A model generated the notes under the pieces. The model searched no databases and was not told the DNA's origin. It worked only from the letters and a program-made list of their open reading frames with translations. From an uncultured beta proteobacterium (GTDB taxonomy: Bacteria > Pseudomonadota > Gammaproteobacteria > Burkholderiales > Burkholderiaceae_C), in contig CAIOUR010000212.1 in NCBI GenBank assembly GCA_903861575.1, positions 1 to 39,767 of the forward strand: a stretch of DNA of 39,767 nt, given 5' to 3'. The position numbers were made by a program, and so were the translations under genes. Below are positions 27,946 to 39,166 of the stretch, in pieces. Numbering within the stretch: position 1 is the first letter of the stretch; each line of letters opens with the position of its first letter.

Positions 27946-29592
27946 ATGGCAACTGACACTTATGGACTGCTGGACAAAGAGCGCATCATTGCGGGACCAG
28001 GGTTCAACCGCTGGCTGGTTCCTCCAGCCGCATTGGCAATACATCTTTGTATCGGAATGGCCTACGGCTTTTCGGTTTTTTGGCTACCGCTGTCAAAGGC
28101 ATTAGGAATCAAAGAGGCCATTAAGTGCGGTCCAGAGGTAGGCTTCTGGGGTCAGTTGTTCACTACCTCGTGTGATTGGCAAATCTCCACACTAGGTTGG
28201 ATGTACACCCTGTTTTTTGTCTTGCTGGGCTCCAGTGCAGCGACCTGGGGTGGCTGGCTGGAGCGCGCAGGTCCACGCAAAGCCGGTGTGGTCTCGGCCG
28301 TGTGCTGGTGCGGCGGGATGCTGATCTCGGCCCTTGGCGTGTACCTCCACCAGTTCTGGATGATGATTCTGGGCTCGGGTGTGATTGGCGGGATCGGGCT
28401 GGGACTGGGCTATATCTCGCCGGTGTCCACTTTGATCAAATGGTTCCCGGACCGTCGTGGCATGGCCACCGGCATGGCTATCATGGGTTTTGGCGGCGGT
28501 GCCATGATTGGTTCACCCCTGGCGAATGACCTGATGAAATACTTTGCCACTCCGACGGATGTGGGCGTCATGCAAACCTTCATCGTCATGGCTCTGGGCT
28601 ACTTTGTTTTCATGATGGCCGGTGCATTCGGCTACCGCGTACCCGTCAGTGGCTGGAAGCCCGAGGGCTGGACGCCACCGCCTGCGCAGGTTGACAACGC
28701 CATGATTACGCAGCGCCATGTGCATGTATCCAAAGTGTGGGGCATTCCCCAGTTCTGGTTGATCTGGATGGTTTTGTGCATGAACGTCAGTGCCGGTATT
28801 GGCGTGCTGGGCATGGCCTCTCCGATGTTGCAGGAAGTCTTCGGCGGCTCGCTTGCGGGGTTGCCCGGCAAATTCACGGAGCTGGACAAAGATCAGCTGA
28901 AATTGATCGCCACGGTGGCTGCCGGCTTTACCGCGCTCCTGAGCTTGTTCAATATTGGCGGCCGCTTTTTCTGGGCGAGTCTGTCGGACAAGCTGGGTCG
29001 CAAGCTGACTTACGTGGTGTTTTTTGTGCTGGGCGGTCTGATGTACGCCAGCGTGCCTGGAAGCGCCAACGCCGGCAACATCGTCTTGTTTGTGGGCGCT
29101 TTCTGCGTCATTCTGAGCATGTACGGTGGCGGGTTCGCGACGGTTCCAGCGTATTTGGCAGATATTTTCGGGACGCAGATGGTAGGTGCTATTCATGGCC
29201 GTCTGCTTACCGCGTGGGCGACTGCCGGTGTTCTAGGGCCCGTGGTCGTGAACTACATGCGGGAATACCAGCTTGGTTTGGGTATTCCGCGTGAGCAGGT
29301 TTACAACCAGACGATGTATATCCTGGTCGGCATGCTGGTGGTCGGTCTCATTTGCAATCTTTTGGTTCGCCCCTTGGACGACAAATGGTTTATGACCGAT
29401 GAAGAATTGGCGGAGGAGCGGCGCTTGGCACATGAGAAGGCGGCGGCGTCGGAGGTGGTGCGGGGTGAAGAGCCCGCTTCCGATGACACCGTTGATCCTA
29501 TGGTCGTCGTGATTGCTTGGGCTGCGGTGGGTATTCCATTGGCTTGGGGCGTTTACCGCACGCTGCAAAGCGTGGCTAAATTTTTCGCCTGA
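27946..29592 (+). CDS. OFA-family MFS transporter (oxalate/formate type) with fused C-terminal helix
   Basis: A 548-residue inner-membrane transporter. Twelve MFS helices carry family motifs (WLERAGPRKAG in loop 2-3, GLGLGYISPVSTLIKWFPDRRG typical of OFA members, and LSDKLGRK in the second half). The start at 27946 follows AGGAG by 7 bases. After a charged linker (EELAEERRLAHEKAAASE) the last 30 or so residues form one more membrane helix, VVVIAWAAVGIPLAWGVYRT, resembling the separate small subunit seen beside other OFA transporters. The substrate is likely formate, oxalate or another small carboxylate, inferred from the formate dehydrogenase that follows. A strong terminator closes the unit. 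Confidence 0.9.
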   Translation: MATDTYGLLDKERIIAGPGFNRWLVPPAALAIHLCIGMAYGFSVFWLPLSKALGIKEAIKCGPEVGFWGQLFTTSCDWQISTLGWMYTLFFVLLGSSAATWGGWLERAGPRKAGVVSAVCWCGGMLISALGVYLHQFWMMILGSGVIGGIGLGLGYISPVSTLIKWFPDRRGMATGMAIMGFGGGAMIGSPLANDLMKYFATPTDVGVMQTFIVMALGYFVFMMAGAFGYRVPVSGWKPEGWTPPPAQVDNAMITQRHVHVSKVWGIPQFWLIWMVLCMNVSAGIGVLGMASPMLQEVFGGSLAGLPGKFTELDKDQLKLIATVAAGFTALLSLFNIGGRFFWASLSDKLGRKLTYVVFFVLGGLMYASVPGSANAGNIVLFVGAFCVILSMYGGGFATVPAYLADIFGTQMVGAIHGRLLTAWATAGVLGPVVVNYMREYQLGLGIPREQVYNQTMYILVGMLVVGLICNLLVRPLDDKWFMTDEELAEERRLAHEKAAASEVVRGEEPASDDTVDPMVVVIAWAAVGIPLAWGVYRTLQSVAKFFA

Positions 29593-29612
29593 TCGATCTC
29601 CCGTGCGCGCCG

Positions 29613-29650
29613 ACCCTGCCCGTGCGGCGACCGCACCGGCAGGGTTTTTT
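29613..29650 (+). terminator. Strong intrinsic terminator after the OFA transporter gene
   Basis: Stem ACCCTGCC/GGCAGGGT stacked on GTGCGG/CCGCAC with a single C-C mismatch and a CGA loop, followed by a run of T ending at 29650. It separates the transporter from the formate dehydrogenase genes, which therefore need their own promoter in the following 53 bases or read-through. Confidence 0.93.
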
Positions 29651-29703
29651 ATGTAAGTTTTTGTGTTGTGTGACCATGTGTGCCGTCAGGCACCGACGAG
29701 TGA

Positions 29704-31506
29704 ATGAATATGGCTATATCAAGTTCTTCTGTATCCAGCGTAACCCTGGGCTCTGTGGACGATATGCGCCAGCGCATTCGCAGCAAGAGTAAGCTCAAAG
29801 GACGCCAACCGGATGACGCTGCGGTGCAGGAGGTGCGCGATCTGATCGGTGCCGGCCCGCATGCCAGAGACCTGCTAATCGAGCACCTGCACCGCCTGCA
29901 AGACCATTTTCGCTGCCTGCACGACCGCCATTTGGTGGCCCTTGCCAAGGAAATGCGCATTAGTATGGCTGAGGTGTTTGAGGTCGCGACCTTCTACCAC
30001 CACTTTGAAGTTCTCAAGGGCGATGCAGAGCCTGCAGCGCTGACCGTGCGCGTCTGTGACGGACTGAGCTGCGAGATGGCGGGTGCCCAGGATTTGCTGG
30101 CGCGACTACCTGCGATCTTGGGTCGTAACGATGTACGCGTCATTCCCGCGCCGTGTATCGGCCGTTGTGAGCAAGCCCCCGCTGCCGTGGTCCACCAGAA
30201 CCCGGTGCCTTTTGCCACTGTCGAGTCGGTGGCGCTGGCGGTGCAGGCCCACGCGGCTGCGCATCCCATGGCCTCAGATGCCGGGAGCTTTGAGGGCGCG
30301 GCCTCCAGCGAAAAAGCGGTATCACCCCCAGCGGCGGCGGTGGAAGTTGCGCCTGCATACGTGGGTTTGCAGGCCTACCTGGCGCAAGGCGGCTATCAGC
30401 TCGCCGTTGCGCTGGCGCAGGGAAGGCAGGACGCAGAAGGCGTTATCAAAGCGATGGAAGATTCCGGTCTGCGCGGCCTGGGCGGGGCCGGATTTCCGGC
30501 CGGACGCAAGTGGCGCATCGTGCGCGACCAGCCTGCCCCGAAGCTGATGGCTGTGAACATTGACGAGGGCGAGCCGGGTACTTTCAAGGACCGCACTTAC
30601 CTGGAGCGTGATCCGCACCGATTTTTGGAAGGCATGCTGGTTGCCGCGCAAGTCGTGGGCATTGACGCCTGCTACATCTACTTGCGCGACGAGTACCACG
30701 GCTGCCGCGCGATTCTGGAGCGTGAAGTCGCGCGCTTGCAGGCCGACCCGCCGTGCCCTTTGCCCGCCATCCACATCCGCCGGGGCGCGGGTGCGTATAT
30801 CTGTGGCGAAGAATCGGCAATGATCGAGAGCATCGAAGGCAAACGCGGCGAACCACGCATGCGCCCGCCTTACATCGCGCAGGTAGGCCTGTTCGGCCGC
30901 CCCACGTTGGAACACAATTTTGAGACCCTGTACTGGGTGCGCGACATCGTGCAAAAAGGCCCGCAGTGGTTCAGCAGCTTCGGGCGCAACGGGCGCAAGG
31001 GCCTGCGCAGTTTCAGCGTCAGCGGGCGCGTGAAGCAGCCCGGCGTCAAGCTGGCGCCTGCAGGTATCTCGGTGCGCGAGTTGATCGATGAATACTGCGG
31101 CGGTATGGCGGATGGCCACAGCTTTTATGGCTACTTACCCGGTGGTGCGTCAGGCGGCATCCTGCCGGCCAGCATGGGGGATGTTCCGCTGGACTTTGAT
31201 ACCTTGCAGCCGCATGGTTGTTTCATCGGTTCGGCGGCGGTCATCGTGCTCGGAGACAAAGACCGCGCGCGAGATGCGGCGCTGAACATGATGCGTTTCT
31301 TCGCCCACGAGAGCTGCGGCCAGTGCACTCCCTGCCGCGTGGGTACGCACAAGGCGGCCACGCTGATGCAAGCGCAGGTCTGGGACAACCCAACCCTGGA
31401 AGATCTCAATATCGTGATGACCGACGCCTCCATTTGTGGCCTCGGCCAGGCAGCGCCCAACCCGGTGCGCTGTGTTCAGAAATATTTCCCCCACGAGGTG
31501 GCCTGA
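29704..31506 (+). CDS. fdh1B: NAD-dependent formate dehydrogenase beta subunit (NuoE-NuoF fusion)
   Basis: A 600-residue cytoplasmic diaphorase subunit. The N-terminal NuoE-like domain binds a 2Fe-2S cluster through C118, C123, C151 and C155 (CDGLSC and CIGRC). After an Ala-rich linker (about 185-215) comes the NuoF-like domain, with the NADH/FMN site GLRGLGGAGFPAGRKW (about 255-270), the second site GAYICGEESAMIESIEGKRG, and 4Fe-4S ligands C538, C541, C544 (ESCGQCTPCR) and C578. It passes electrons from the catalytic subunit to NAD+. A fused NuoE-NuoF is the arrangement of two-subunit Fdh1 of Methylorubrum, unlike the split FdsG/FdsB of Rhodobacter and Cupriavidus; the symbol is given by that analogy. 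The alpha-subunit gene starts 1 base after the stop. Confidence 0.92.
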   Translation: MNMAISSSSVSSVTLGSVDDMRQRIRSKSKLKGRQPDDAAVQEVRDLIGAGPHARDLLIEHLHRLQDHFRCLHDRHLVALAKEMRISMAEVFEVATFYHHFEVLKGDAEPAALTVRVCDGLSCEMAGAQDLLARLPAILGRNDVRVIPAPCIGRCEQAPAAVVHQNPVPFATVESVALAVQAHAAAHPMASDAGSFEGAASSEKAVSPPAAAVEVAPAYVGLQAYLAQGGYQLAVALAQGRQDAEGVIKAMEDSGLRGLGGAGFPAGRKWRIVRDQPAPKLMAVNIDEGEPGTFKDRTYLERDPHRFLEGMLVAAQVVGIDACYIYLRDEYHGCRAILEREVARLQADPPCPLPAIHIRRGAGAYICGEESAMIESIEGKRGEPRMRPPYIAQVGLFGRPTLEHNFETLYWVRDIVQKGPQWFSSFGRNGRKGLRSFSVSGRVKQPGVKLAPAGISVRELIDEYCGGMADGHSFYGYLPGGASGGILPASMGDVPLDFDTLQPHGCFIGSAAVIVLGDKDRARDAALNMMRFFAHESCGQCTPCRVGTHKAATLMQAQVWDNPTLEDLNIVMTDASICGLGQAAPNPVRCVQKYFPHEVA

Positions 31507-31507
31507 T

Positions 31508-34387
31508 ATGAATGCACCCGCCAAGTTGTCCGAAGTGACCCTGAAAACGGTGGAGTTCACGCTCGACCAGAAAACCATCCACGCCTTCGAGGGCGAGACG
31601 ATTCTCAAAGCCGCCAAACGCCATGGTGTGGACATCCCTCACCTTTGCTACAAGGACGGCTACCGCGCCGACGGCAACTGCCGCGCCTGTGTGGTGGAGA
31701 TCAAAGGCGAGCGCACGCTGGCTCCCAGCTGCTGCCGCAGCGCCACGCAGGGTATGGAGGTGCAGTCCACCAGCGAACGCGCGGTCAAAAGCCAGAAGAT
31801 GGTGCTGGAGATGCTGCTCTCTGACATGCCCGACACCGGCTACAAATGGAACGAAGCCGATCCCTCGTCCCAACACGGCGAGTTGAGCGACTGGGCCAAG
31901 CGTATGGACGTGCAGGTCCGCCCGGAGCTCAAAGCCCTGCGCCGCGAGCAACCCGCCACCGATATGTCGCACCCCGCCATGGCGGTAAATCTGGATGCCT
32001 GCATCCAGTGCAACCGCTGTGTGCGCGCCTGCCGCGAGGAGCAGGTGAACGACGTGATCGGCTACGCCATGCGTGGTGCACACAGCGAAATCGTGTTCGA
32101 CCTGCATGATCCCATGGGTACCAGCACCTGCGTGGCCTGCGGCGAATGCGTGCAAGCTTGCCCCACCGGCGCGCTCATGCCCAAAACCCATGTCGGCGAT
32201 CAGGTGGTGGACAAAAAGGTGGATTCGGTCTGCCCGTTTTGCGGTGTGGGCTGCCTGCTCACCTACAACGTCAAAGACAACAAGATCATCAGCGTGGACG
32301 GCCGCGACGGACCGGCCAACCACAGCCGCCTGTGCGTCAAAGGCCGCTTCGGTTTTGATTACGCCCACAGCCCGCAGCGCCTGACGGTGCCGCTGATACG
32401 CAAGGCCGGTGTGGGCAAAGACCCCGAGCAACTCAACCACCTCAACCGCGATACCGCCGATTGGTCCGAGATCTTTCGCGAAGCCACCTGGGAAGAGGCC
32501 ATGGCGCTGTCCGCCGGTGGCCTCAAAGGCCTGCGGGACCAGCATGGCCCCAAGTCCTTAGCTGGTTTCGGCTCTGCCAAGGGCAGCAACGAAGAGGCGT
32601 ATTTGTTCCAGAAACTGGTGCGCACCGGCTTTGGCTCCAACAACGTCGACCACTGCACCCGCCTGTGCCACGCCTCCAGCGTGGCCGCTTTGCTTGAAGG
32701 CGTGGGATCAGGCGCGGTGAGCAACCAGGTGAACGACGTAGAGCACGCGGACCTGATTTTCATCATCGGATCGAACCCTACCGCCAACCACCCGGTGGCG
32801 GCCACTTGGATGAAAAACGCCGCCCAGCGCGGTGCAAAAATCGTGCTGGCCGATCCGCGTGTCACCGACATCGGCCGCCACGCATGGCGCACGCTGCAGT
32901 TCAAGGCCGACACCGATGTGGCCATGCTCAATGCGCTCATCCACACCGTCATCGAGGAAGGCCTCACCGACGAGACCTTTATCGCCAACCGCACGAGTAA
33001 TTACGAAGCCCTGCGCGAGAACGTCAAGGGCTACAGCCCCGAGGCCATGGCTCCGATTTGCGGGATTCCTGCCGAGACCCTGCGCGAAGTCGCCCGCGCT
33101 TTTGCCAAAGCCAAAGGCGCGATGATTTTGTGGGGCATGGGCATCAGCCAGCACATCCATGGCACCGACAACGCACGCTGCTTGATCGCGCTGGTCAGCG
33201 TCACCGGGCAGATCGGTAAACCCGGTTCCGGCTTGCATCCGCTGCGTGGGCAGAACAACGTGCAAGGCGCGTCCGACGCGGGCCTGATCCCCATGATGTT
33301 CCCCAATTACCAGCGCGTGGATAACGCCGCCGCGCATGCCTGGTTCGAAGACTTCTGGGGCACCAAGCTCGACGAAAAGCCCGGCTACACCGTGGTCGAA
33401 ATCATGCACAAGGCGCTGGCCGATGATAGTGACCCGCACAAGATCCGTGGCATGTACATCATGGGTGAGAACCCCGCCATGAGCGACCCCGATCTCAACC
33501 ACGCACGCCATGCGCTGGCCAGCCTGGAACATCTGGTGGTGCAGGACATTTTCATGACCGAGACCGCTTGGCTGGCCGACGTCGTGCTGCCCGCCACCGC
33601 CTGGCCCGAGAAAACCGGCACGGTGAGCAACACCGACCGCATGGTGCAACTTGGCAAGCAGGCCTTGAAGCCGCCGGGGCAGGCGCGCGCGGATTTGTGG
33701 ATCTTGCAAGACCTGGCCAAGCGCATGGGCCTGTCCTGGGATTACCAAGGTGAAAACGACGGTGTAGCCGCTGTCTATGACGAGATGCGCCGGGCCATGC
33801 ACGCCGCCATTTCCGGCATCACCTGGGAGCGCTTGCAGCGTGAATCCAGCGTCACTTACCCGTGCTTGAGCGAAGACGCGCCGGGCACGCCGACGGTGTT
33901 CATTGAAAAATTTCCCACCGCCAGCGGTCGCGTCAAACTGGTACCTGCTGACATCATCCCCGCCAACGAGCGACCCGATGCCGCGTACCCCTTTGTGCTC
34001 ATCACGGGCCGGCAGCTGGAGCACTGGCACACCGGCAGCATGACGCGCCGCGCCAAAGTGCTGGATGCCATCGAGCCCATGGCCACTGCGTCCATGTGCG
34101 GCGCAGACCTGAAGGCGCACGGTCTGGAGGCGGGCGACATCATCACCATCGCCTCGCGCCGGGGCGAGGTGGCGCTGCATGTGCGCCGCGACGACGGCAC
34201 GCCGCAGGGTGCGGTGTTCGTGCCCTTTGCCTACTACGAGGCGGCGGCCAATGAACTTACCAATTCCGCGCTGGACCCGTTTGGCAAGATTCCTGAGTTC
34301 AAGTACTGCGCCGTCGCCATTCGCAAGGGCGGCAGCACGCGGGAGAACGCCGGCTTTGGCGTCAATGACGCGGCGCTCACGCACTAA
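31508..34387 (+). CDS. fdh1A: Formate dehydrogenase catalytic (alpha) subunit, molybdopterin enzyme with NuoG-like N-terminus
   Basis: A 959-residue enzyme oxidising formate to CO2. The N-terminal 2Fe-2S ferredoxin domain uses C47, C58, C61 and a Cys of the C75-C76 pair. Then come the NuoG-type His/Cys region, two 4Fe-4S motifs (CIQCNRCVRAC and CVACGECVQAC), the proximal 4Fe-4S of the catalytic domain (CPFCGVGC) and the bis-MGD domains. The metal ligand is C387 in NNVDHCTRLCHASS, the position that is selenocysteine in E. coli FdhF; here it is TGC, so no Sec machinery is required. The ATG at 31508 is used; the frame opens earlier inside the beta gene. The metal (Mo or W) cannot be read from sequence. 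fdhD follows with no gap. Confidence 0.94.
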   Translation: MNAPAKLSEVTLKTVEFTLDQKTIHAFEGETILKAAKRHGVDIPHLCYKDGYRADGNCRACVVEIKGERTLAPSCCRSATQGMEVQSTSERAVKSQKMVLEMLLSDMPDTGYKWNEADPSSQHGELSDWAKRMDVQVRPELKALRREQPATDMSHPAMAVNLDACIQCNRCVRACREEQVNDVIGYAMRGAHSEIVFDLHDPMGTSTCVACGECVQACPTGALMPKTHVGDQVVDKKVDSVCPFCGVGCLLTYNVKDNKIISVDGRDGPANHSRLCVKGRFGFDYAHSPQRLTVPLIRKAGVGKDPEQLNHLNRDTADWSEIFREATWEEAMALSAGGLKGLRDQHGPKSLAGFGSAKGSNEEAYLFQKLVRTGFGSNNVDHCTRLCHASSVAALLEGVGSGAVSNQVNDVEHADLIFIIGSNPTANHPVAATWMKNAAQRGAKIVLADPRVTDIGRHAWRTLQFKADTDVAMLNALIHTVIEEGLTDETFIANRTSNYEALRENVKGYSPEAMAPICGIPAETLREVARAFAKAKGAMILWGMGISQHIHGTDNARCLIALVSVTGQIGKPGSGLHPLRGQNNVQGASDAGLIPMMFPNYQRVDNAAAHAWFEDFWGTKLDEKPGYTVVEIMHKALADDSDPHKIRGMYIMGENPAMSDPDLNHARHALASLEHLVVQDIFMTETAWLADVVLPATAWPEKTGTVSNTDRMVQLGKQALKPPGQARADLWILQDLAKRMGLSWDYQGENDGVAAVYDEMRRAMHAAISGITWERLQRESSVTYPCLSEDAPGTPTVFIEKFPTASGRVKLVPADIIPANERPDAAYPFVLITGRQLEHWHTGSMTRRAKVLDAIEPMATASMCGADLKAHGLEAGDIITIASRRGEVALHVRRDDGTPQGAVFVPFAYYEAAANELTNSALDPFGKIPEFKYCAVAIRKGGSTRENAGFGVNDAALTH

Positions 34388-35254
34388 ATGTCCACGGCAG
34401 CGCTGCCGCGTCTGACCCGGGCCCAAGCGCCGCTTACGCGCGCGATCCCGGTCGTCGACGAGCACGGGCAGACCCGGCAACTCGACATACCCGCTGAGCG
34501 CCCGCTCACGGTCTATGTGGACAAGCGCGAACTCGTCACCCTCATGACCCTGGGCGCGCACCCTGAATGGTTGGTGCTGGGCTATTTGCTCAACCAGCGC
34601 CTGATACACGCTGCCACCGAGGTCGAATCGATCACCGTCGATTGGGAAGTCGGTGCCGCCGCCGTCAAGACCCACCTCGGCATTGCGAACCTGTTAGAAA
34701 AAACTGCCAAACGCGTGGTCACCACCGGCTGCGGGCAGGGCAGCGTCTTCGGTGACATGATGGCCGACGTCGACACGATTGCGCTGCCCGATGCCACGCT
34801 CACGCAAAGCGCGCTGTACGGCATCGTCAACACCATCCGCCTGCACGACAGTGTTTACAAAGCGGCGGGATCGGTTCACGGCTGTGCGCTGTTTCAAGGC
34901 GATACCTTGCTCATGTTTGTCGAAGACGTGGGCCGCCACAACGCGATTGATGCCATTGCCGGCTGGATGGCGTTGCAGCCCAGCGACAGCCCGCCCGGCA
35001 GCGCCCAGCAACGCAGCGGCCTGCGCGCCGACAACAAAGTTTTCTACACCACCGGCCGCCTGACCAGCGAGATGGTCATCAAGTCCGCCCAAATGGGCGT
35101 GCCTATCGTCATCTCCCGCAGCGGCATCACCCAGATGGGCCACGCGGTAGCGCAGCGGCTCAACTTGTGCGCGATTGGGCGGGCGACGAATAAACGGTTT
35201 TTATGCTTTAGCGCTCCCCAGCGGCTGGTCTTGGAGACGGGACTGGCGGCGTGA
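34388..35254 (+). CDS. fdhD: Formate dehydrogenase accessory sulfurtransferase FdhD
   Basis: A 288-residue maturation factor that moves sulfur from a cysteine desulfurase to the Mo/W-bis-MGD cofactor and makes formate dehydrogenase active. Family motifs present are LMTLGAHPEWLVLGYLLNQ, VFVEDVGRHN-type sequence (MFVEDVGRHNAID) and TGRLTSEMVIKSAQMGVPI. The active loop is TTGCGQGS with C115; the second Cys of the E. coli CxxC motif is Gly here, as in FdsC-like proteins. It starts directly after the alpha-subunit stop (TAA then ATG), so it is part of the same operon. Confidence 0.94.
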   Translation: MSTAALPRLTRAQAPLTRAIPVVDEHGQTRQLDIPAERPLTVYVDKRELVTLMTLGAHPEWLVLGYLLNQRLIHAATEVESITVDWEVGAAAVKTHLGIANLLEKTAKRVVTTGCGQGSVFGDMMADVDTIALPDATLTQSALYGIVNTIRLHDSVYKAAGSVHGCALFQGDTLLMFVEDVGRHNAIDAIAGWMALQPSDSPPGSAQQRSGLRADNKVFYTTGRLTSEMVIKSAQMGVPIVISRSGITQMGHAVAQRLNLCAIGRATNKRFLCFSAPQRLVLETGLAA

Positions 35255-35316
35255 TGGTTTGCGCGCGGACCTATCATGAGGGACCGCCGTTGATCGCCCA
35301 TGGACCAGGAGCCACT

Positions 35317-35733
35317 ATGAAAATCACCGTATCCAGCGTCGTTGCTGCGCCCATCGAAAGCGTGTGGCGCGCCTACACCGCGCCCGATGACATCAAGCAA
35401 TGGAACGCGGCATCGTCTGACTGGCACACCACCGCCGCGACTGTAGATCTGCGGGTGGGTGGCAAATTTTCGTCGCGCATGGAAGCCAAGGACGGCTCAT
35501 TCGGTTTTGACTTTGCGGGCGAATACACCCTGGTGGAGCCACCCCACCGTCTAGCCTATGTCTTCGGTACGCGCAGCGCCGATGTGGAATTTTTGGACAC
35601 GGCAGCTGGGGTATTGGTAACGATCAGCTTTGACCCTGAGTCCGAGCACCCTGAGGAGGCGCAGCGCGAAGGCTGGCAGTCGATCCTCGACAACTTCGCC
35701 CGGCATGTGGTGGCGCGCCACCACGCGCACTAG
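35317..35733 (+). CDS. AHSA1/SRPBCC-domain protein
   Basis: A 138-residue protein of the START/SRPBCC helix-grip fold, AHSA1 branch. It begins with the typical VSSVVAAPIESVWRAYTAPD and WNAASSDWHT, has the middle VGGKFSSRMEAKDGS and GEYTLVEPPHRLAYVF strands, and ends in the long helix REGWQSILDNFARHV. Members bind hydrophobic ligands or act in stress responses; no specific role can be given. The ATG at 35317 follows AGGAG; the frame is open upstream to 35251 but lacks a ribosome site. It is 62 bases after fdhD on the same strand. Confidence 0.88.
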   Translation: MKITVSSVVAAPIESVWRAYTAPDDIKQWNAASSDWHTTAATVDLRVGGKFSSRMEAKDGSFGFDFAGEYTLVEPPHRLAYVFGTRSADVEFLDTAAGVLVTISFDPESEHPEEAQREGWQSILDNFARHVVARHHAH

Positions 35734-35754
35734 CGGGGCTTGCTGCGAGCGCCC

Positions 35755-35775
35755 GCGCCGCCTTATGGGCGGCGC
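35755..35775. terminator. Hairpin between convergent SRPBCC and gcvP genes, possible bidirectional terminator
   Basis: Perfect 8-bp GC stem GCGCCGCC/GGCGGCGC with a 5-base loop, placed in the 54-base gap between two convergent stop codons. There is no T-tract on either side, so intrinsic termination would be weak. The position is what one expects for a shared terminator. Confidence 0.55.
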
Positions 35776-35787
35776 AGATCGCAACGC

Positions 35788-38697
<2,910 letters not shown>

Positions 38698-38750
38698 GGT
38701 GTGTCCTTGGTCGGGTTGGGGGTGCGGGCGCGCAAGGTGGCGCGCAGGCC

Positions 38751-39116
38751 TCAGTGGGTCAGGGCTTGGTAGGCGGCTTCGTTCATGAGCGCGTCGAGTT
38801 CTGCGCTGTTGCTCAGGCGTACTTTGAAGAACCAGCCCGCACCCATCGGGTCGGTATTGGCCAGCGCCGGTTCATCACGCAGCGCTTCGTTGACTTCCAC
38901 GATCTCGCCGGACACCGGCATGTACACGTCGGCTGCGGCTTTGACCGACTCGACCACGCCGGTTACATCACCCTGGGCAAAGGTCTTGCCGACCTCGGGC
39001 AATTCGACGAAGACCACGTCGCCCAGCGCGTCCTGTGCGTGGTGGGTGATCCCTACGGTGGCGATGGCCTGGTCGGCGGCGACCCATTCGTGTTCTACGG
39101 TGTATTTGATGCTCAT
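38751..39116 (-). CDS. gcvH: Glycine cleavage H-protein
   Basis: The lipoyl carrier of the glycine cleavage system (121 residues). The lipoylated lysine lies in [19 protein letters not shown]. The N-terminus [10 protein letters not shown] and the C-terminus [18 protein letters not shown] are classical. The LipB/LipA pair encoded at 15-17 kb would modify this lysine. It lies between gcvT (about 50-base gap) and gcvP. Confidence 0.98.
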   Translation of the reverse strand: MSIKYTVEHEWVAADQAIATVGITHHAQDALGDVVFVELPEVGKTFAQGDVTGVVESVKAAADVYMPVSGEIVEVNEALRDEPALANTDPMGAGWFFKVRLSNSAELDALMNEAAYQALTH

Positions 39117-39166
39117 AAAAAATCCAATGGTTTGGGGTTAAGGGACAAGAAAGGAAGGAAAAAAAA

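Noticed and set aside
32666-32668. Selenocysteine at the formate dehydrogenase metal site
   Set aside because: The codon is TGC (Cys), not TGA, so no recoding is needed.
32708-34675. Long open frame (655 codons) on the minus strand over the formate dehydrogenase alpha gene and the start of fdhD
   Set aside because: It is a shadow of GC-rich coding sequence: the product is rich in Gly, Arg, His and Val with no recognisable domain, and the plus-strand frame is an unmistakable formate dehydrogenase.
39117-39166. Glycine riboswitch for the gcv operon
   Set aside because: It would sit upstream of gcvT, beyond the right edge; the gaps between gcvT, gcvH and gcvP are too short and show no aptamer.
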